From the NCBI RefSeq assembly GCF_000975265.2, contig NZ_CP083405.1:3100001-3164000 (forward strand): DNA of 64,000 nt. The letters run 5' to 3'. The stretch comes from Mycobacterium lepromatosis (GTDB lineage Bacteria; Actinomycetota; Actinomycetes; Mycobacteriales; Mycobacteriaceae). Within the stretch, counting starts at the first letter, position 1. The number at the start of each line of letters is the position of its first letter. Below are positions 11,476 to 22,282 of the stretch, piece by piece. The notes under the pieces are model-generated. The model saw only the letters and a list, made by a program, of their open reading frames with translations. It had not been told where the DNA came from and did no database searches. The position numbers and the translations under genes were made by a program.

Positions 11476-11489
11476 GTGACTGTCAGTCG

Positions 11490-12036
11490 TATTCCATTGT
11501 GTGCTAAAGCTTTACTCTCGTCCTGTATTGCCGATTTTTTCGGCTAGCCATAGCGCGAGTTCCAGCCCTGCCTACATGCCTACGCATCGTCACGATGCGG
11601 TCCTACCGCAGGATGTGCTTGTTGTTGACAGAGATAGAGCTGAATCCTCTCAGCAGAGGCATGGTCAACCAGTGTGATGTGGCGTGCCGGTCTTTCAGCA
11701 GGTCAGCAGCCAGCTAAGAGCACCGAATCCGAACACACCGCCGTAATTCAGCTAGCAGTCTCATGAAGCCGGCGCAGCCAGTCGAGCAGTGCCTCATCGC
11801 GTGCATGCACCGCGGAGTTAGCGGACCGCCTGACACGAGAAGCATGTCAGGCGAAGGTGCTTCATCCAGCGTGTACATGGCGCAGATGATGATTATGCCG
11901 GCGTCGGCGATGATCGGTCCGGTTTAGCGCCAGACGAGCCGCACCTCGGTGTTCGGTAGGTGCCGCAGTACATCGTATTGTCCGATCCGGTACAGCGTGG
12001 TGAATCCGGGATAAGTGACGAATACGAATCGACTCA
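11490..12036 (-). pseudogene. DJ-1/PfpI-family remnant (Rv1930c-like)
   Basis: Starting from the ATG at 12036 the minus strand reads MSRFVFVTYPGFTTLYRIGQ then YDVLRHLPNTEVRLVW before breaking. Further pieces are TLDEAPSPDMLLVSGGPLT, LLKDRHATSHWLTMPLLRGF and a terminal TMEYD. This is the glutamine-amidotransferase-like fold of isonitrile-hydratase/DJ-1 proteins. The nucleophile-elbow cysteine region is scrambled. Its neighbour is the AraC regulator that commonly accompanies such genes. Confidence 0.6.
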
Positions 12037-12066
12037 TTGGCGTTTCCCTTTCTCGTGGTGTCTTAT

Positions 12067-13021
12067 CTAGGTGAACGTTGTGCAATGCTTATCTGGCGGT
12101 ATGCCGAAAAGACGAATAAAGTTGCTCCACATAATTTCTGCGGTACCGAAACCATAACACGACGCGATCGTCACAACAGTGTTGCCGGATTCCTCCACTT
12201 GTCTTCGGGCAGCGTCGGTCCGGATGCGTTCGACGTACTGGCCGGGTGATTCATCGACTTCATCGGTGAAGACTCGGGTGAAGTAGTGTGGTCTTCTTGC
12301 CGCTTTGCGCGCCATTTTATCGATGTTGTGCAAGCCACCCGATTCAGTTTCAATAGCGTGCTGCACCTCGCGAATTGACATCCGTTTGGCCCGCGACATC
12401 CACACTGGCGCCACAAACTGTGCTTGTTTGACCGGGGCCGGAGCAAATAGAGTTACGAGCCAGCTGGCGATCGTTTGCGCAACCTCGGTTCCATGGTCAT
12501 CGCTCGACCAGCGACAGCGCGAGCTTGATTCCGGCTGTGATGCCGGTGGCTGTTCGCATTCTCTCAGCGCTACGGATGAAGATCGGGTCGGAATCGACGT
12601 CGATGGTGGAGAATGTACTGGCTAACTGCACGACAAAAGCCCAGTACCTGGTCGCACGATGGTTGTTCAACAGCCCAGCTTCGGCTGCGAAAAATGCTCC
12701 CGTGCAAGTGGTTACTAGGCGGTGGGAATTGCACGACATGGACTTGATCCAGACCACAAGCTCGGCATTGGCTTGTGCGGAATCGACATCACTGCTGCCG
12801 TGCAATAGGGCTGTAGCGACGGGATTGCTCGGGTCTGGCAGCGGCACCGTCATGAAAGCCAAGCCGGTCGCAGTGGTCACCGGTTTGTCATCAATCGAGG
12901 CTATGGCGACGTCGTATATGCCTCTGTTTAGTAACGATGTGTCGCTAAACACTTCATGAGACCTTACCAAATCAAGCGACTGCACGCCGGCCCATTCAAC
13001 GATGACCACCTTGCGAGCCAT
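12067..13021 (-). pseudogene. GlxA-type AraC regulator remnant (Rv1931c-like)
   Basis: Two large frames carry the two domains of a GlxA-like transcription factor. The first, 174 residues at 12497-13021, is the DJ-1-like sensor domain (MARKVVIVEWAGVQSLDLVR to RTATGITAGIKLALSLVER). The second (12067-12414) is the AraC DNA-binding domain, with KMARKAARRPHYFTRVFTDE and GFGTAEIMWSNFIRLFGIPP. A frame change near 12415-12500 separates sensor from DNA-binding domain. A DNA-binding regulator is therefore not made, although a sensor-domain fragment could be translated. Position matches Rv1931c. Confidence 0.7.
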
Positions 13022-13155
13022 GAACTCCGTGTCAGCTCGGCGATCGTATGTCGTCTACGTTGCTTACCTCACCAATTAGGACACGCGGTCTATCGGCAAC
13101 CTACCGGAGTCCGCTCGGGCTGACCTGGCCCGAGGCTTCCTTGGCAGACTGTGCA

Positions 13156-13650
13156 TATGGCACAGATGACCTTGCATGGAAACCCGGTCAACACAGTTGG
13201 TGAGTCGCCTGTCGTCGGATCTCGCTCCTCTGAGTGCAAGCTCATCAGCGCTGACCTGGGCCCGGTCAGCAGCGGGCAATTCCATGGTCAGTCCGTGTTG
13301 CTGAACATTTTCTGTCCATGAACACCCTCGGTATGCGCGATTAGCGTGCAAGCCTTTGACGAATGTGCTGTCGCGATTGGTCTGATCGTGGTGTGTATCT
13401 CGAAAGATTGGCCGTTCGCGCAGAAAAGATTTTGCAGTGAGGAGACGTCGATAACGTCACAACGGCTTCGGTATTCCGCGATAGCTTGGGTAAGGACTAC
13501 GGCGTTACCATCGCCGATGGCCCGATGGTCGGGCTTCTGTTCGGGGCTACCGTGGTGATTGACGCCGACGGCAATATGAAGCGGCGCTTGCCGCGTCCCG
13601 CGCACATAGCGCAGTTCTGCGAGCTCGACACAGCTGTCATTAAATCATCG
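13156..13650 (+). pseudogene. tpx: Thiol peroxidase remnant
   Basis: The frame begins MAQMTLHGNPVNTVGESPVV, and continues SSGQFHGQSVLLNIF. A stop falls right where the catalytic-loop TPVC motif should be (about 13318), leaving no peroxidatic cysteine context. Later pieces are IVVCISKDWPFAQKRFCSE, then in another frame FRDSLGKDYGVTIADGPMVG and TVVIDADGN. Tpx is a thioredoxin-dependent lipid/hydrogen peroxide reductase. Order and orientation after the AraC gene match Rv1932. It is a clear pseudogene with at least one stop and two frameshifts. Confidence 0.8.
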
Positions 13651-13789
13651 ATAGTCTCGAATAGTGAAGCGGTTTCCGGATTGTTCCTCAGCTTGTTCAC
13701 ACCCACAGCCAGTGAGCAAAAGACTAGGAAAATCGTGGTTGGCAGCTGTCTTACGGGCTGTAAATCGGGACAGGTTCTCGTCAGACGCT

Positions 13790-15500
13790 AGACCATCTTC
13801 TGCTTTTCCGGTACCGCACCAAGGGTGTTAACCATCTCTAGGCGCGAAATGAGGATCAACCCGTTCAACTGCTGGAGTTCTTCTGGGCTCTTTGGCGTAG
13901 CCTCTGCGTGCTCGAGTAAGAAGACACAGAGCATCCCGGCTACCGGTCATACGGCTCCGGGAGCTTCATGTTGCGCGTAACACTGTGGCCAGTTCGGGGT
14001 TGATCACGGCATTTCCTTTGCCATTCGAGTATCAGCGCAAGCGTAGAAGACATGTTCGGGTCCAGGGATGAGCGCATCGGTTGCGACTTCTCGACGGGTG
14101 ATTGTCACCAATGGTTATCGATTCAACATGGCCTACGATATTGCTTTGAGCGGAGACGTGTGAATGCGCCGGAGCCCTGCCACCGTTGTCGAGTAGGAGC
14201 ACAGCGCTGCCCAGACGATGAAGCTTACCGGGCAAGGTTGAGCCGCTGATCGTCCTCATCCAATTCTAACGAGTCTTCCTGTGCAGAAGGCCGATACAGC
14301 ATATGACCTTAACCGGCTTCCTCGCTCTCGGGTTCTTCGCCGTCATCGTAGTCTTCCTGCCCCTGGATGACTACGACGGACACTAGCCCTGATGTGTAGC
14401 TGGCGCTGGCTTGCGTCGTTTTGGCCCATCGAGCTCAGTGGGGCAATGTCGGTGCCAAGCGCCGACGATGCAGCGTTGGTGACTGCAAGGGCAGTCGTTC
14501 CTGTTGTCTCTCGGCAACTGGAGTATCGACCAATTGGCTCATCATCACCGTCATTTGGGCCGGCACTTAACGCGTTAGCGCGCATCACCTCCGCGTCCGT
14601 GCTTACGCCCGATCTATTCGCCAAACTCATTCGAGACCGCATGGGGCCGCCATGCCGAATGAAAATGTATCTGTGGTGGTGTCGTTAACCTGACGAATAC
14701 ATGCACGAGATATTCATCAACACTATGCCGGTCTGCAAAAATTCTTGTTACTCCGAGCTGTTGGACACCAACATCTGTGTGCTTTCTTGCATGAAACATG
14801 AAAGCTAGTGCCGGCTGCATCGAAACTTTTCACTACCCTCCGTTATTAGCGAATAACGCCTACACACCAGAGGCCAGGATTGCCCAGCGATATGGGCTAG
14901 TTGAGAGCCAACATCGCTGGCGGCCGGATCATGACCTATCGATTCCATTTATGTACTGCTCCTGCATATTTGTAAATGAACACAAAACGTGTGTTGGGAT
15001 CGCCATCTCATCTCGATGGACCCTGCACAGTAAAAGGTTTACTGCCGAGGACTTGAATTCCAGCTTCGTTGAGCGCTGGAGCCAAGTCCAATCGATCAAA
15101 TTCTAAAGATCAAACAGAAGAAATATAAAGTCCAACAGAAAAAGAAAGCAACCGGTGAAGCACTTGAAAATGGATCGATGCTCTGTGGTCTATTGGAACA
15201 CTTAATCGCAACTTCTGGCTGCGACTTCAGCCGGGTCGCGCCACCGTGGTCCTTGGTGTACGTGAAGTTGACACACGAACACAGCAGATGATCGCAGTGC
15301 TAGCATGGCAACATGGTGGGTAGACAAGCTGCCCTGTCTCGTGGTTGTCACGCGAGACGCATGTCCGTCCACTCTGATAGGCCACGAACCTGGTCGCTAC
15401 TGAGCAAAATGTGCGAAGGCCCGGTTGTGATCCGAGAGCGATTCCGGCTTACGGTGAAGCATCGATCTGGGCTCACAGATGAACCAAAAGCCGCTTGACA
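13790..15500. other. Long unassigned stretch after tpx
   Basis: No family is secure here. Minus-strand pieces such as HAEATPKSPEELQQLNGLIL (about 13840-13920) and VMRANALSAGPNDGDDEPIG (about 14530-14590) look like former coding sequence. M. tuberculosis has fadE18/fadE17/echA13 after tpx, but I do not see acyl-CoA dehydrogenase or crotonase motifs. Confidence 0.4.
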
Positions 15501-15549
15501 AATGCCTCGAGATGCCCCCTATGCATTAAATGCCGAATCGGACTTCCTC

Positions 15550-16225
15550 GATTATCTACTTATTCTAGTACATCCGGGAGGCACCCCGGTAGTCCGTGTG
15601 CTCGGCAATCGGATAGTAGAAGCCCGCAAAGGCGACCACCGGCATGGTGATCTACGCTTTTCAGCGATGTGGTTGAGTGTTGGGAAAAATTTTAATAATA
15701 GCCAAACGCCGCGCTTAAATTCGCCGGGGTTTGAGAAACTGGCACGCAAGGCGTCGAACTTGACTGGATCAGAGTTCCACGCCGGTGACCCTTTACGACA
15801 GATGGTAGGTAGCACTGCGAAGTCATTGCGTGCAAATCGACTCGGCTCCCCCCGGCAGCTGGTATGCCACGAAGTGCCGGACACCCCAAAACTTCTTAGG
15901 CGAGGTTTTGAGCGCTGCTGGGTGCGGAATGTTGATAAAAAGTGTTTTCACTCGATCTCGATCGAGTGTCATGGCGTTGTATCCGGCCGCAGCTATCCAA
16001 TCGTGGCCGATGATGATGGCATCGCGGGCGTCGAACGTTTCGATCAAGGCAAGCGGATCGCGTTAGATTCTCTTGATTTGTGTCGCTATCAGGTATTTTT
16101 GTGGTAAAGTATCGGCGTATAGACGGGCTGACCGCGCGGTACTCTTGTGCGGAGATTCGCAAACGAAGATCGTCCCAGGAATGCGGCGTGTCCGAAAAGT
16201 CCTGCAGCATGAGCACAAGCTGCTC
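15550..16225 (-). pseudogene. Alpha/beta hydrolase remnant
   Basis: The minus strand reads FSDTPHSWDDLRLRISAQEY from about 16210. After frame changes it gives LDMIETFDARDAIIIGHDW, the nucleophile-elbow strand, then NIPHPAALKTSPKKFWGVRH and FARNDFAVLPTICRK. These are the landmarks of epoxide hydrolase/haloalkane dehalogenase-like enzymes. The elbow reads GHDWIA rather than GHDWGA, and at least four breaks are present, so it is inactive. I cannot name a single orthologue. Confidence 0.6.
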
Positions 16226-16239
16226 TGGACTTTCCTAGA

Positions 16240-17160
16240 GATTAGGTGAATCTGAATCCGTTCGCGTCGACGAAATATAAGGTGGGATCGACATAAAGTT
16301 TGGTATCAGTGTGCAGGAGGTGACCGATCCAAGGTATCCGCACGCTGCGCATCGCCTGTTCCCCGAGTTGGGCCGCCAACGCCGTTTGGCGGCGTCGACC
16401 ATCGGTTGGTTCCACTCCGTCGAACAATTGACAGTACACGTCACGTGTTGCGGTGCTCAGTACGGTCAGGATGGCTACCTTGATAACCAAGCCGATGACG
16501 GGATCTTCTAGTGGAAACCCAAGTGCGACAACGCTAGTGGAGAACAGCTTCGTCGGGGAAGTGAATATTTCGGTGGCGAGTATGTCGGCCATCGGCAATC
16601 AACACGGCTGAGCCGATGTGACGCCCGATCCCCAATGCAATAGCAAGCCGCTCATTCGTTGCCAATAAAATCCGATAAATCCCGCCAGCGTGACCCAACC
16701 GATGTGTTACATTTGTTAAAGACGAGTTAGTCGCAGAACTGCTTCGTATCCGGCAGCGGTCGCCGACCGCTCTATCATTGCCGCCACAAACAACCCGACT
16801 AGGTCCTCAGCCCGGTCGAACTCATAGCTTTACCGGCGTGTGATGGCCTTAGCTCCCAACACGAACGCGATCCATAGCGACATCGTGGTCAAGGAGTCCG
16901 AGAAATTGTGGATTGTATTGGGGTAGCCAGCCCCCAGATATCGGAGATGTTTACGACGACGATCTGCGCGATCGAAGTTAGCCTGAGTAACAACAGGCGG
17001 ATCTTGACAGCATGGATCCCTGCTGCGCTGGATTCCAGAGACTTTCGACCTTGTCGGCCGGTATAGTGCATAGTGTGAATGTGGCTCGAAGATCTCCTTA
17101 CATTGCCTTACCCAGACCACGTGGATTATTATGGCCAAGCGAATGGCTGTGATCGTCAGT
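16240..17160 (-). pseudogene. Cation diffusion facilitator (metal efflux) remnant
   Basis: From the 5' end on the minus strand: WVRQCKEIFEPHSHYA, then the helix-rich SLLLLRLTSIAQIVVVNIS. Next is NFSDSLTTMSLWIAFVLGAK, a TM region with the metal-site HxxxD-type spacing decayed. The C-terminus (16242-16598) reads GFPLEDPVIGLVIKVAILTV and ends with a cytoplasmic domain containing VRIPWIGHLLHTDTKLYVDP. This is a CDF family transporter of the Rv2025c type. The central transmembrane helices are broken by several frameshifts. Confidence 0.6.
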
Positions 17161-18236
17161 GGCGCAAATAGATTGACTCTTAAGGTGGGTCATCGCTGGG
17201 GGCGCATCTAGCTCTCGGCGACTGACCAATACCGCACGATTACCTGCATTCATATGCAGATATATAGGTCTATGAGTTTCCCTGTTACCAGCAGCAAGGC
17301 TGATAATCAGCCCATGCGCGGCGTGAAGATCCTGATCACCGGTCCGACTGGCTAACTCGTTACTCCAACTGCCCGACGCCGGCCTTTGACAACGAGGTGT
17401 GAGGTGTCGCCACTACACCTATTCCTCAATGTGCGCAGCTCTCGAGAAGGCGGAAGTTTAGTACGAAACTGTTCCTGATGGCCCATTGCTGCGGCGCAAA
17501 CGGCATCCCGATCCACGAGGACGACATCATCGTGACCATCCCAAAGCTGCTCGAGGTGACTTCGGTTCCAAAGAACATGGTCGACTGGTACGACGAGATG
17601 GGCAGGATGGCATACAAGCTCTCGACGGAGCTGATCGGCTTGCGACGAAAAATATTGCGCCGGAAGAAAATCAGCCATCATCAAGCGGATATGCATAGCT
17701 GACGACGATACCAACGTCGTGTTCCCCGACACATTGGAGTCGCTCAAGATCACATCCAAAACGCAGTTCGTTACATGATGGCAGGTGGCTGTCCTCCTCA
17801 GGACCGTCGCGCCGAGTTGCACTACCAACAGCTCATGGTTTTCTGAAAAAGTTTCGTCAGAACAGGTTTACTCATCGCTCAGGGGGCGTTCTCTACAAGG
17901 CGTTGTTGAGGGTAACGTCCCTTCAGGGAGGGCCGCTACGTCATCGTCGATATCGCCCACCCCACTCACTCCATTCGGAATTCCCACCGCGCGCATGATG
18001 CAATAATTTCGCGTGTAAGTACCCCATCTGCATCGTTGGCATCAGCATCCTATGTATCAGCACCGAACAGCCGGTCTCCTGCCAAACGGCGCTCTGGACT
18101 CACCTGCGCCGTGAAACAGGACACCGGGGGCGTTGAAGATGATAGCCGCGCCATGCGGTGTATGGATGTCCGCATTGCTGAAGGCGATGCCTGCAGGCGC
18201 CACCACCTAACATTATCTGCCTCTGGGGCCTCACTG
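17161..18236. other. Unassigned stretch with old coding pieces
   Basis: A plus-strand piece at about 17315 reads RGVKILITGPTG, the start of a Rossmann-type fold. A frame at 17478-17702 reads LEVTSVPKNMVDWYDEMGRM. Then FPDTLESLKITSKTQFVT occurs near 17720. These may belong to one dead NAD(P)-dependent enzyme on the plus strand, but I cannot name the family. Confidence 0.35.
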
Positions 18237-19043
18237 TCAGCGCCATACTATACCGCTCGCACCAAAGTATTGGCTCAACAAGCGCAACATCGCACGATAG
18301 CCGAGATTACTCCACGGGTTAGTGCCTTGAGTCATCGGCCGCAGGCTGGGGTGTTCGGGAGCGAGCCGACAGACGTAGGTTCGCGCGTGTAGGACTCTAA
18401 AGAGTGCGACAGCACGTTGAGTCCGCTGCGACGACAACCTCGGGAGCAGATTTGCGGTGCAAGCCGGGTCAACCAGGGTCTCAGCGGGACGTAGCTCCTG
18501 CGAAGCGATACCAGTTTTCGCCGACAGTACGAGAAGGTTAAATATCGTGATGCCTGTTATCTCGCTGCCGGTGAACGCCGCTGCGGAGTAGGAGATATGC
18601 GGTTTAAGCGGGCCAGGTACGGGTATTGCCTTCCCGCACCGGCGTGTAAGTAGTCCAGCTGGATAAGTGGTATACCGCTTGGCGGTCTTACATGTATCTA
18701 TGACAGAGCCGCCGACCAGTGAAGCATAGCCATCGGGGTTCATCTCTTGAGCGAAGCCTGCTCCGTCCAGAAAAGACACGTTAGTGTAGGTGATCGCCGC
18801 TAGCCCAGCGGCCGACAGCGAGGCGTGCGTCTTCTTGGAGATCAACAATTTATTCGCGCTGACATCGGCGACCTGAGTTCCCGCGGCAGCTTTAGCGCTG
18901 GCTTGGCCACCCACTTCTGCCAGGCAGCCGCGTCCGATGGTGGCCTGGAACGCGTCAACCGTGAAGGTTCCGTCGAAGTCCTTCGCCGCAGTTGGGAAGT
19001 TGCAGCACGCCAGCCCATCTTCTTGAGCCGGTTGCGACGGCAA
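18237..19043 (-). CDS. Unrecognised 268-residue open frame, possibly a decayed exported protein
   Basis: The frame is unusually long for this decayed region. Residues about 27-165 have clean amino-acid composition (Ala/Gly/Thr-rich), for example DGTFTVDAFQATIGRGCLAE then KLLISKKTHASLSAAGLAAI and SFLDGAGFAQEMNPDGYASL. This looks like a beta-rich secreted domain. The last 80 residues (RTQRAVALFRVLHARTYVCR) look like out-of-frame translation, suggesting a 3' frameshift. No signal peptide is visible in this frame; one may lie upstream in another frame. No RBS is obvious. It could be a pseudogene with a surviving core. Confidence 0.3.
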   Translation of the reverse strand: MPSQPAQEDGLACCNFPTAAKDFDGTFTVDAFQATIGRGCLAEVGGQASAKAAAGTQVADVSANKLLISKKTHASLSAAGLAAITYTNVSFLDGAGFAQEMNPDGYASLVGGSVIDTCKTAKRYTTYPAGLLTRRCGKAIPVPGPLKPHISYSAAAFTGSEITGITIFNLLVLSAKTGIASQELRPAETLVDPACTANLLPRLSSQRTQRAVALFRVLHARTYVCRLAPEHPSLRPMTQGTNPWSNLGYRAMLRLLSQYFGASGIVWR

Positions 19044-19279
19044 TCTACCGAATCAGAGTATGTCGCGGGGTGGTGAATGTACAAGACGGATGTGGATTCA
19101 CCCGTTGCTGACACTTGGCCTATCTGACGCAACGAGCTTTTGCCGCGCAATGGTATTCGTCGTTCTATTCACACAACAGCCAGGAAGCAAGAACAATTGA
19201 CACGAACTTGTGGTTCAGCAGCGACAACGGGTGCTAATCCGCCCAGAGGACCTTTCGTAGGTGGTGCGGCGAGATGAGC

Positions 19280-20240
19280 TGTTCTCTGTCACGGAGGTGA
19301 TGGATGACAAGCCTGGCAACCATGATACCTCAAGAACAATGCAGAAATCGCTTGAATCTGTTTGCAGAGCAAGACTGTTACTTCAATCGTTACGTTCACC
19401 CGATAAGTATCGCCAGATACGAGCAACTTCAGACTCGCCTTGGAGCCTGTTTGTCCGAACCGCAACAACCACGTCAGCGACCTTGGCAGCAACAAAGCCA
19501 GCGATTCCATCGGAGATCTCAGAAGCTAGCATCGCTAAGAGGGTAAGCGCTTGTTGATGCATAGGGTCCACTGAGAGCCGGTTTGCTGTGCTCGATCGCC
19601 CGTACGACAGCGTTGGCCCTCTGCTCGGGTGTGCCCATGCCGATGCTCGGGCGGTGGCGAGGTGCCACTATCCGCAAAAATCCCGACCTCGCGAATCGCT
19701 CCAGGAAAATGATCGAAACACCGACGGCGCTACCACACAAGTATTCTCGCAAATTTGAGTGTGAATCCCCGTAGCCTGAACTTTGTCGCAGCGTATTCAG
19801 GTGCCCGCAGCATAGTGGCTATCTCCGAAATCGACGAGATGAATACGAAGTGCCTACTACCGCGCTCCTGCCAGCCGGGCAGCAGGTCACGGGTCATGTG
19901 ACCCGGTGTTTCGCGGTTGACATGAAACGCGTGGTTGATCTCGTCGTGCTTGAAGCCCTCCAGGAGGCCCGACTCGGAGAACCCTGCGTTTGGCGACCAA
20001 CACATCGATATCGCCGACCTCCTCGAGCAATGCAAACACCGTGCTCTCTTCGATTAGGTCACAAACTACCGTCTTGTGGGCCACACACGAGAGTCGGAGC
20101 CTGCGAGCTGGTCCAAGTCCTCGGCTTTACGCGAGCTGAAGACGAGCTTGTCTCCCCGTAATGCTAGTGCTTTCTGGATCGCCCGCCCCAGGTCTTCAGT
20201 CGCACCGGTGAGAACCGGTGAGAGGGGTTGTTCTACCGTG
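19280..20240 (-). pseudogene. Short-chain dehydrogenase remnant
   Basis: The minus strand starts with SPVLTGATEDLGRAIQKAL near 20235, the glycine-rich NAD(P) site. It continues KTVVCDLIEESTVFALLEEV and LEGFKHDEINHAFHVNRETP, then HFVFISSISEIATMLRAPEY next to AATKFRLRGF, the catalytic S..Y..K region. RPSIGMGTPEQRANAVVRAI lies near the end. The pieces are distributed over at least four frames. It resembles SDRs of the Rv0484c/Rv2766c general type, not assignable more closely. Confidence 0.65.
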
Positions 20241-20600
20241 AAAGTCCATTAGAATATCCCCTGCGCGGTGTGTCTGACGCCTTTTGGCAATCGTCGCACC
20301 AAATGGCCGCGACCGTGGCAACGATACCGAACCGCACTATAGAGCAGTTGCCGACGATAGCCAGTACGGACCAGTGGGTCAGGGTCTTCTGGAACTGAAC
20401 GCACACCTGTCCTTCACCCACGGACGTCTTGACAATCAACTTGCCGAGGTTCTTGTCGTCGAACAACGTTTTGATCGCTGTCGGTAGCTACTCGAAGTCC
20501 TCCTGGATTCTTGAGTTTAGCCCGAGCGATGAGGGTGGTGATCTAGCTGCCATCTCGGGGCACGGCCAAAGTGGTCAAGGACAATGCCGTTTTGCTACGC
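20233..20600 (-). pseudogene. Possible zinc-type alcohol/quinone dehydrogenase C-terminal fragment
   Basis: Just upstream of the SDR remnant, minus-strand pieces LNSRIQEDFE and LPTAIKTLFDDKNLGKLIVK resemble the last 30 residues of MDR-superfamily NADPH:quinone reductases. The rest of the gene is not visible. Weak assignment. Confidence 0.3.
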
Positions 20601-20746
20601 TCTTGCAGTGCCAGGATATAATTTCATGCTTAATTTGACCGAATCGCGACTATATAGTTAGTAAAAATAGTTGAGCTGTACATTATTTTACTAGCTATTT
20701 AGGTTACAATCAAAGCTCTACTCGGCGACGCCCGGCCGATGTCGGA

Positions 20747-22141
20747 TCACTTCAGGCCATTGGTTCTGTAATAGTGGATGTAGGCGATTGCCGGTATGCC
20801 GATGAACGTAATCGCAATCAAAGAAATCGAAAAGTAATTAGGGCCTTCGCACGTGAGAAAAATAGACCGATAGTCAAACGATACCATGAGTCCGACCGAG
20901 ACCACAACCGCAGTGATTGGTAAAATCTTGTCAGTAAAAATATTTCGCTTCACGGATACAGAATTTGTTGTCCGAGAACGTGCCAACGCGAAGAGTGCGA
21001 TCGGTACGATTATGAATTGGATGAATCGAGCGATTACTGCCAGGCCGGTGAGGTTCAGGCTGTCGAATCGAAGCGACAGTGGGAAAGCGAGCGTTAGAAA
21101 CGCTGTGCTTCCAAAGGCAACCATGGGAACGCCGAATCGATTCTTGCTCGACAACCTTATTGGCAGGATTCTCTGGTCTGACAACGCAGTCCAGAGCCGG
21201 GGGGCACCGAACGATGCCGCCACGTTGATGCCAAACATAGATACTAAGGCTCCAACAACGATGATGGTGCGGAAAGTCTCGCTTTCGACGGCCGCGGCCA
21301 GTTTCACGGTGTGGTTGGTAGCGACAATCTTGTCCGATCCCAGCAGCATTGCTACGACTAAGGTGAGTATATAGATGGCGCCAACAGTGAGGATTGCCAG
21401 TGGTATGGCCTTGGGAAGGGTGCGGTCCGGTGTGTTCATCTCTTCGGCGGCGTTAGCAATCGATTCGAAGCCAGTGAATGCGTAAAATGCGACGATCGTT
21501 GCGAGTGCCATACTCGCGGCGGTGCTCTTCCCGATCTCAGCGACACCGAGCAACGAGTAGGCTGTGGGTGGGTACGCTGACCGGGACGTTACGTAGTTGT
21601 TCACGTGCTGTGTTACAATTGTCCACAGCCCTCCGGCGATGAAGACCGATAGTGCGAACATCTTTCCTAAGGCTGCGATTCCGTTAGCCCATCGGATCGC
21701 GAGGTTTCCAAATATGTTTATTGCTAATAAAACTGCGATAAATGCAAGGAAAGTGAGTGTTTTCACGCTGATGAGTTCGTCGGTATCGGCCCAAATCTTT
21801 TCGGGGAAAGCCACCCTCAACAGTGTTGAGACAAAAAAGGATGCCAGCACCCCCCATGCGATAGAGGCGGTAATCGCATGGGTGACACCGACATATATGC
21901 CGACTCGGTGCCCAAATGCAGCTGTAGTGTAGGCATAGGAGGAACCGTTCGTCTTGACGTACTTGGCCGCTGTCGCAAAGACGATCGCCAGTACAGTTGC
22001 GAAAAATCCTGCCAGAGTATATGCAATCGGGGCGAACGGTCCAGCGATCTCGATCACTTTACCGGGAGTCAGGAAGATACCCGCTCCGATTATTGAGTTG
22101 ATGCCAAGCATCACAACACTCCAGAAACCGAGCTTGTTAAT
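20747..22141 (-). CDS. APC-superfamily amino acid permease
   Basis: An intact inner-membrane transporter. The first helix carries the family signature GINSIIGAGIFLTPGK, and about 12 hydrophobic segments follow. The conserved FYAFTGFESIANAAEEMNTP, which also includes the glutamates typical of APC loop 6-7, lies in the middle. Starting at complement(22141) the protein is 464 residues, usual for the family. That start is an ATT seven bases after a perfect AAGGAGG. The frame is open to an ATG at 22282, with a GTG at 22177, but neither has a good RBS. Substrate unknown; Rv1979c and Rv1999c are related permeases. It is the only healthy gene in about 24 kb of debris and looks richer in A/T than its neighbours. 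Confidence 0.85.
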   Translation of the reverse strand: MNKLGFWSVVMLGINSIIGAGIFLTPGKVIEIAGPFAPIAYTLAGFFATVLAIVFATAAKYVKTNGSSYAYTTAAFGHRVGIYVGVTHAITASIAWGVLASFFVSTLLRVAFPEKIWADTDELISVKTLTFLAFIAVLLAINIFGNLAIRWANGIAALGKMFALSVFIAGGLWTIVTQHVNNYVTSRSAYPPTAYSLLGVAEIGKSTAASMALATIVAFYAFTGFESIANAAEEMNTPDRTLPKAIPLAILTVGAIYILTLVVAMLLGSDKIVATNHTVKLAAAVESETFRTIIVVGALVSMFGINVAASFGAPRLWTALSDQRILPIRLSSKNRFGVPMVAFGSTAFLTLAFPLSLRFDSLNLTGLAVIARFIQFIIVPIALFALARSRTTNSVSVKRNIFTDKILPITAVVVSVGLMVSFDYRSIFLTCEGPNYFSISLIAITFIGIPAIAYIHYYRTNGLK

Positions 22142-22148
22142 CGCCCAT

Positions 22149-22155
22149 CCTCCTT
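22149..22155 (-). promoter_or_regulatory. Ribosome binding site of the permease
   Basis: AAGGAGG on the minus strand. The ATG immediately after it is out of frame and reaches a stop after three codons. The in-frame ATT at 22141 has ideal 7-base spacing. This RBS decides the start of the permease unless an ancestral ATG was shifted by an indel. Confidence 0.5.
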
Positions 22156-22282
22156 GTCCGCAGATTGACCACCGCACAAGGGTGTAGCACCCAAACCTTG
22201 AATGTGCCCTAGATTCCCCTGCTGAGAATCTCATCAACGACGAGCAAGTTGCGGTAGGGCGAACACTCGAGTCTTCGAGCAT

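Noticed and set aside
13790..15500. fadE17/fadE18/echA13 remnants expected by synteny
   Set aside because: No acyl-CoA dehydrogenase or crotonase motif could be found in any frame.
15952..15973. Short palindrome in the hydrolase remnant as an operator
   Set aside because: Eight-base arms made of repeated CGATC/TCGAT within former coding sequence; likely chance.
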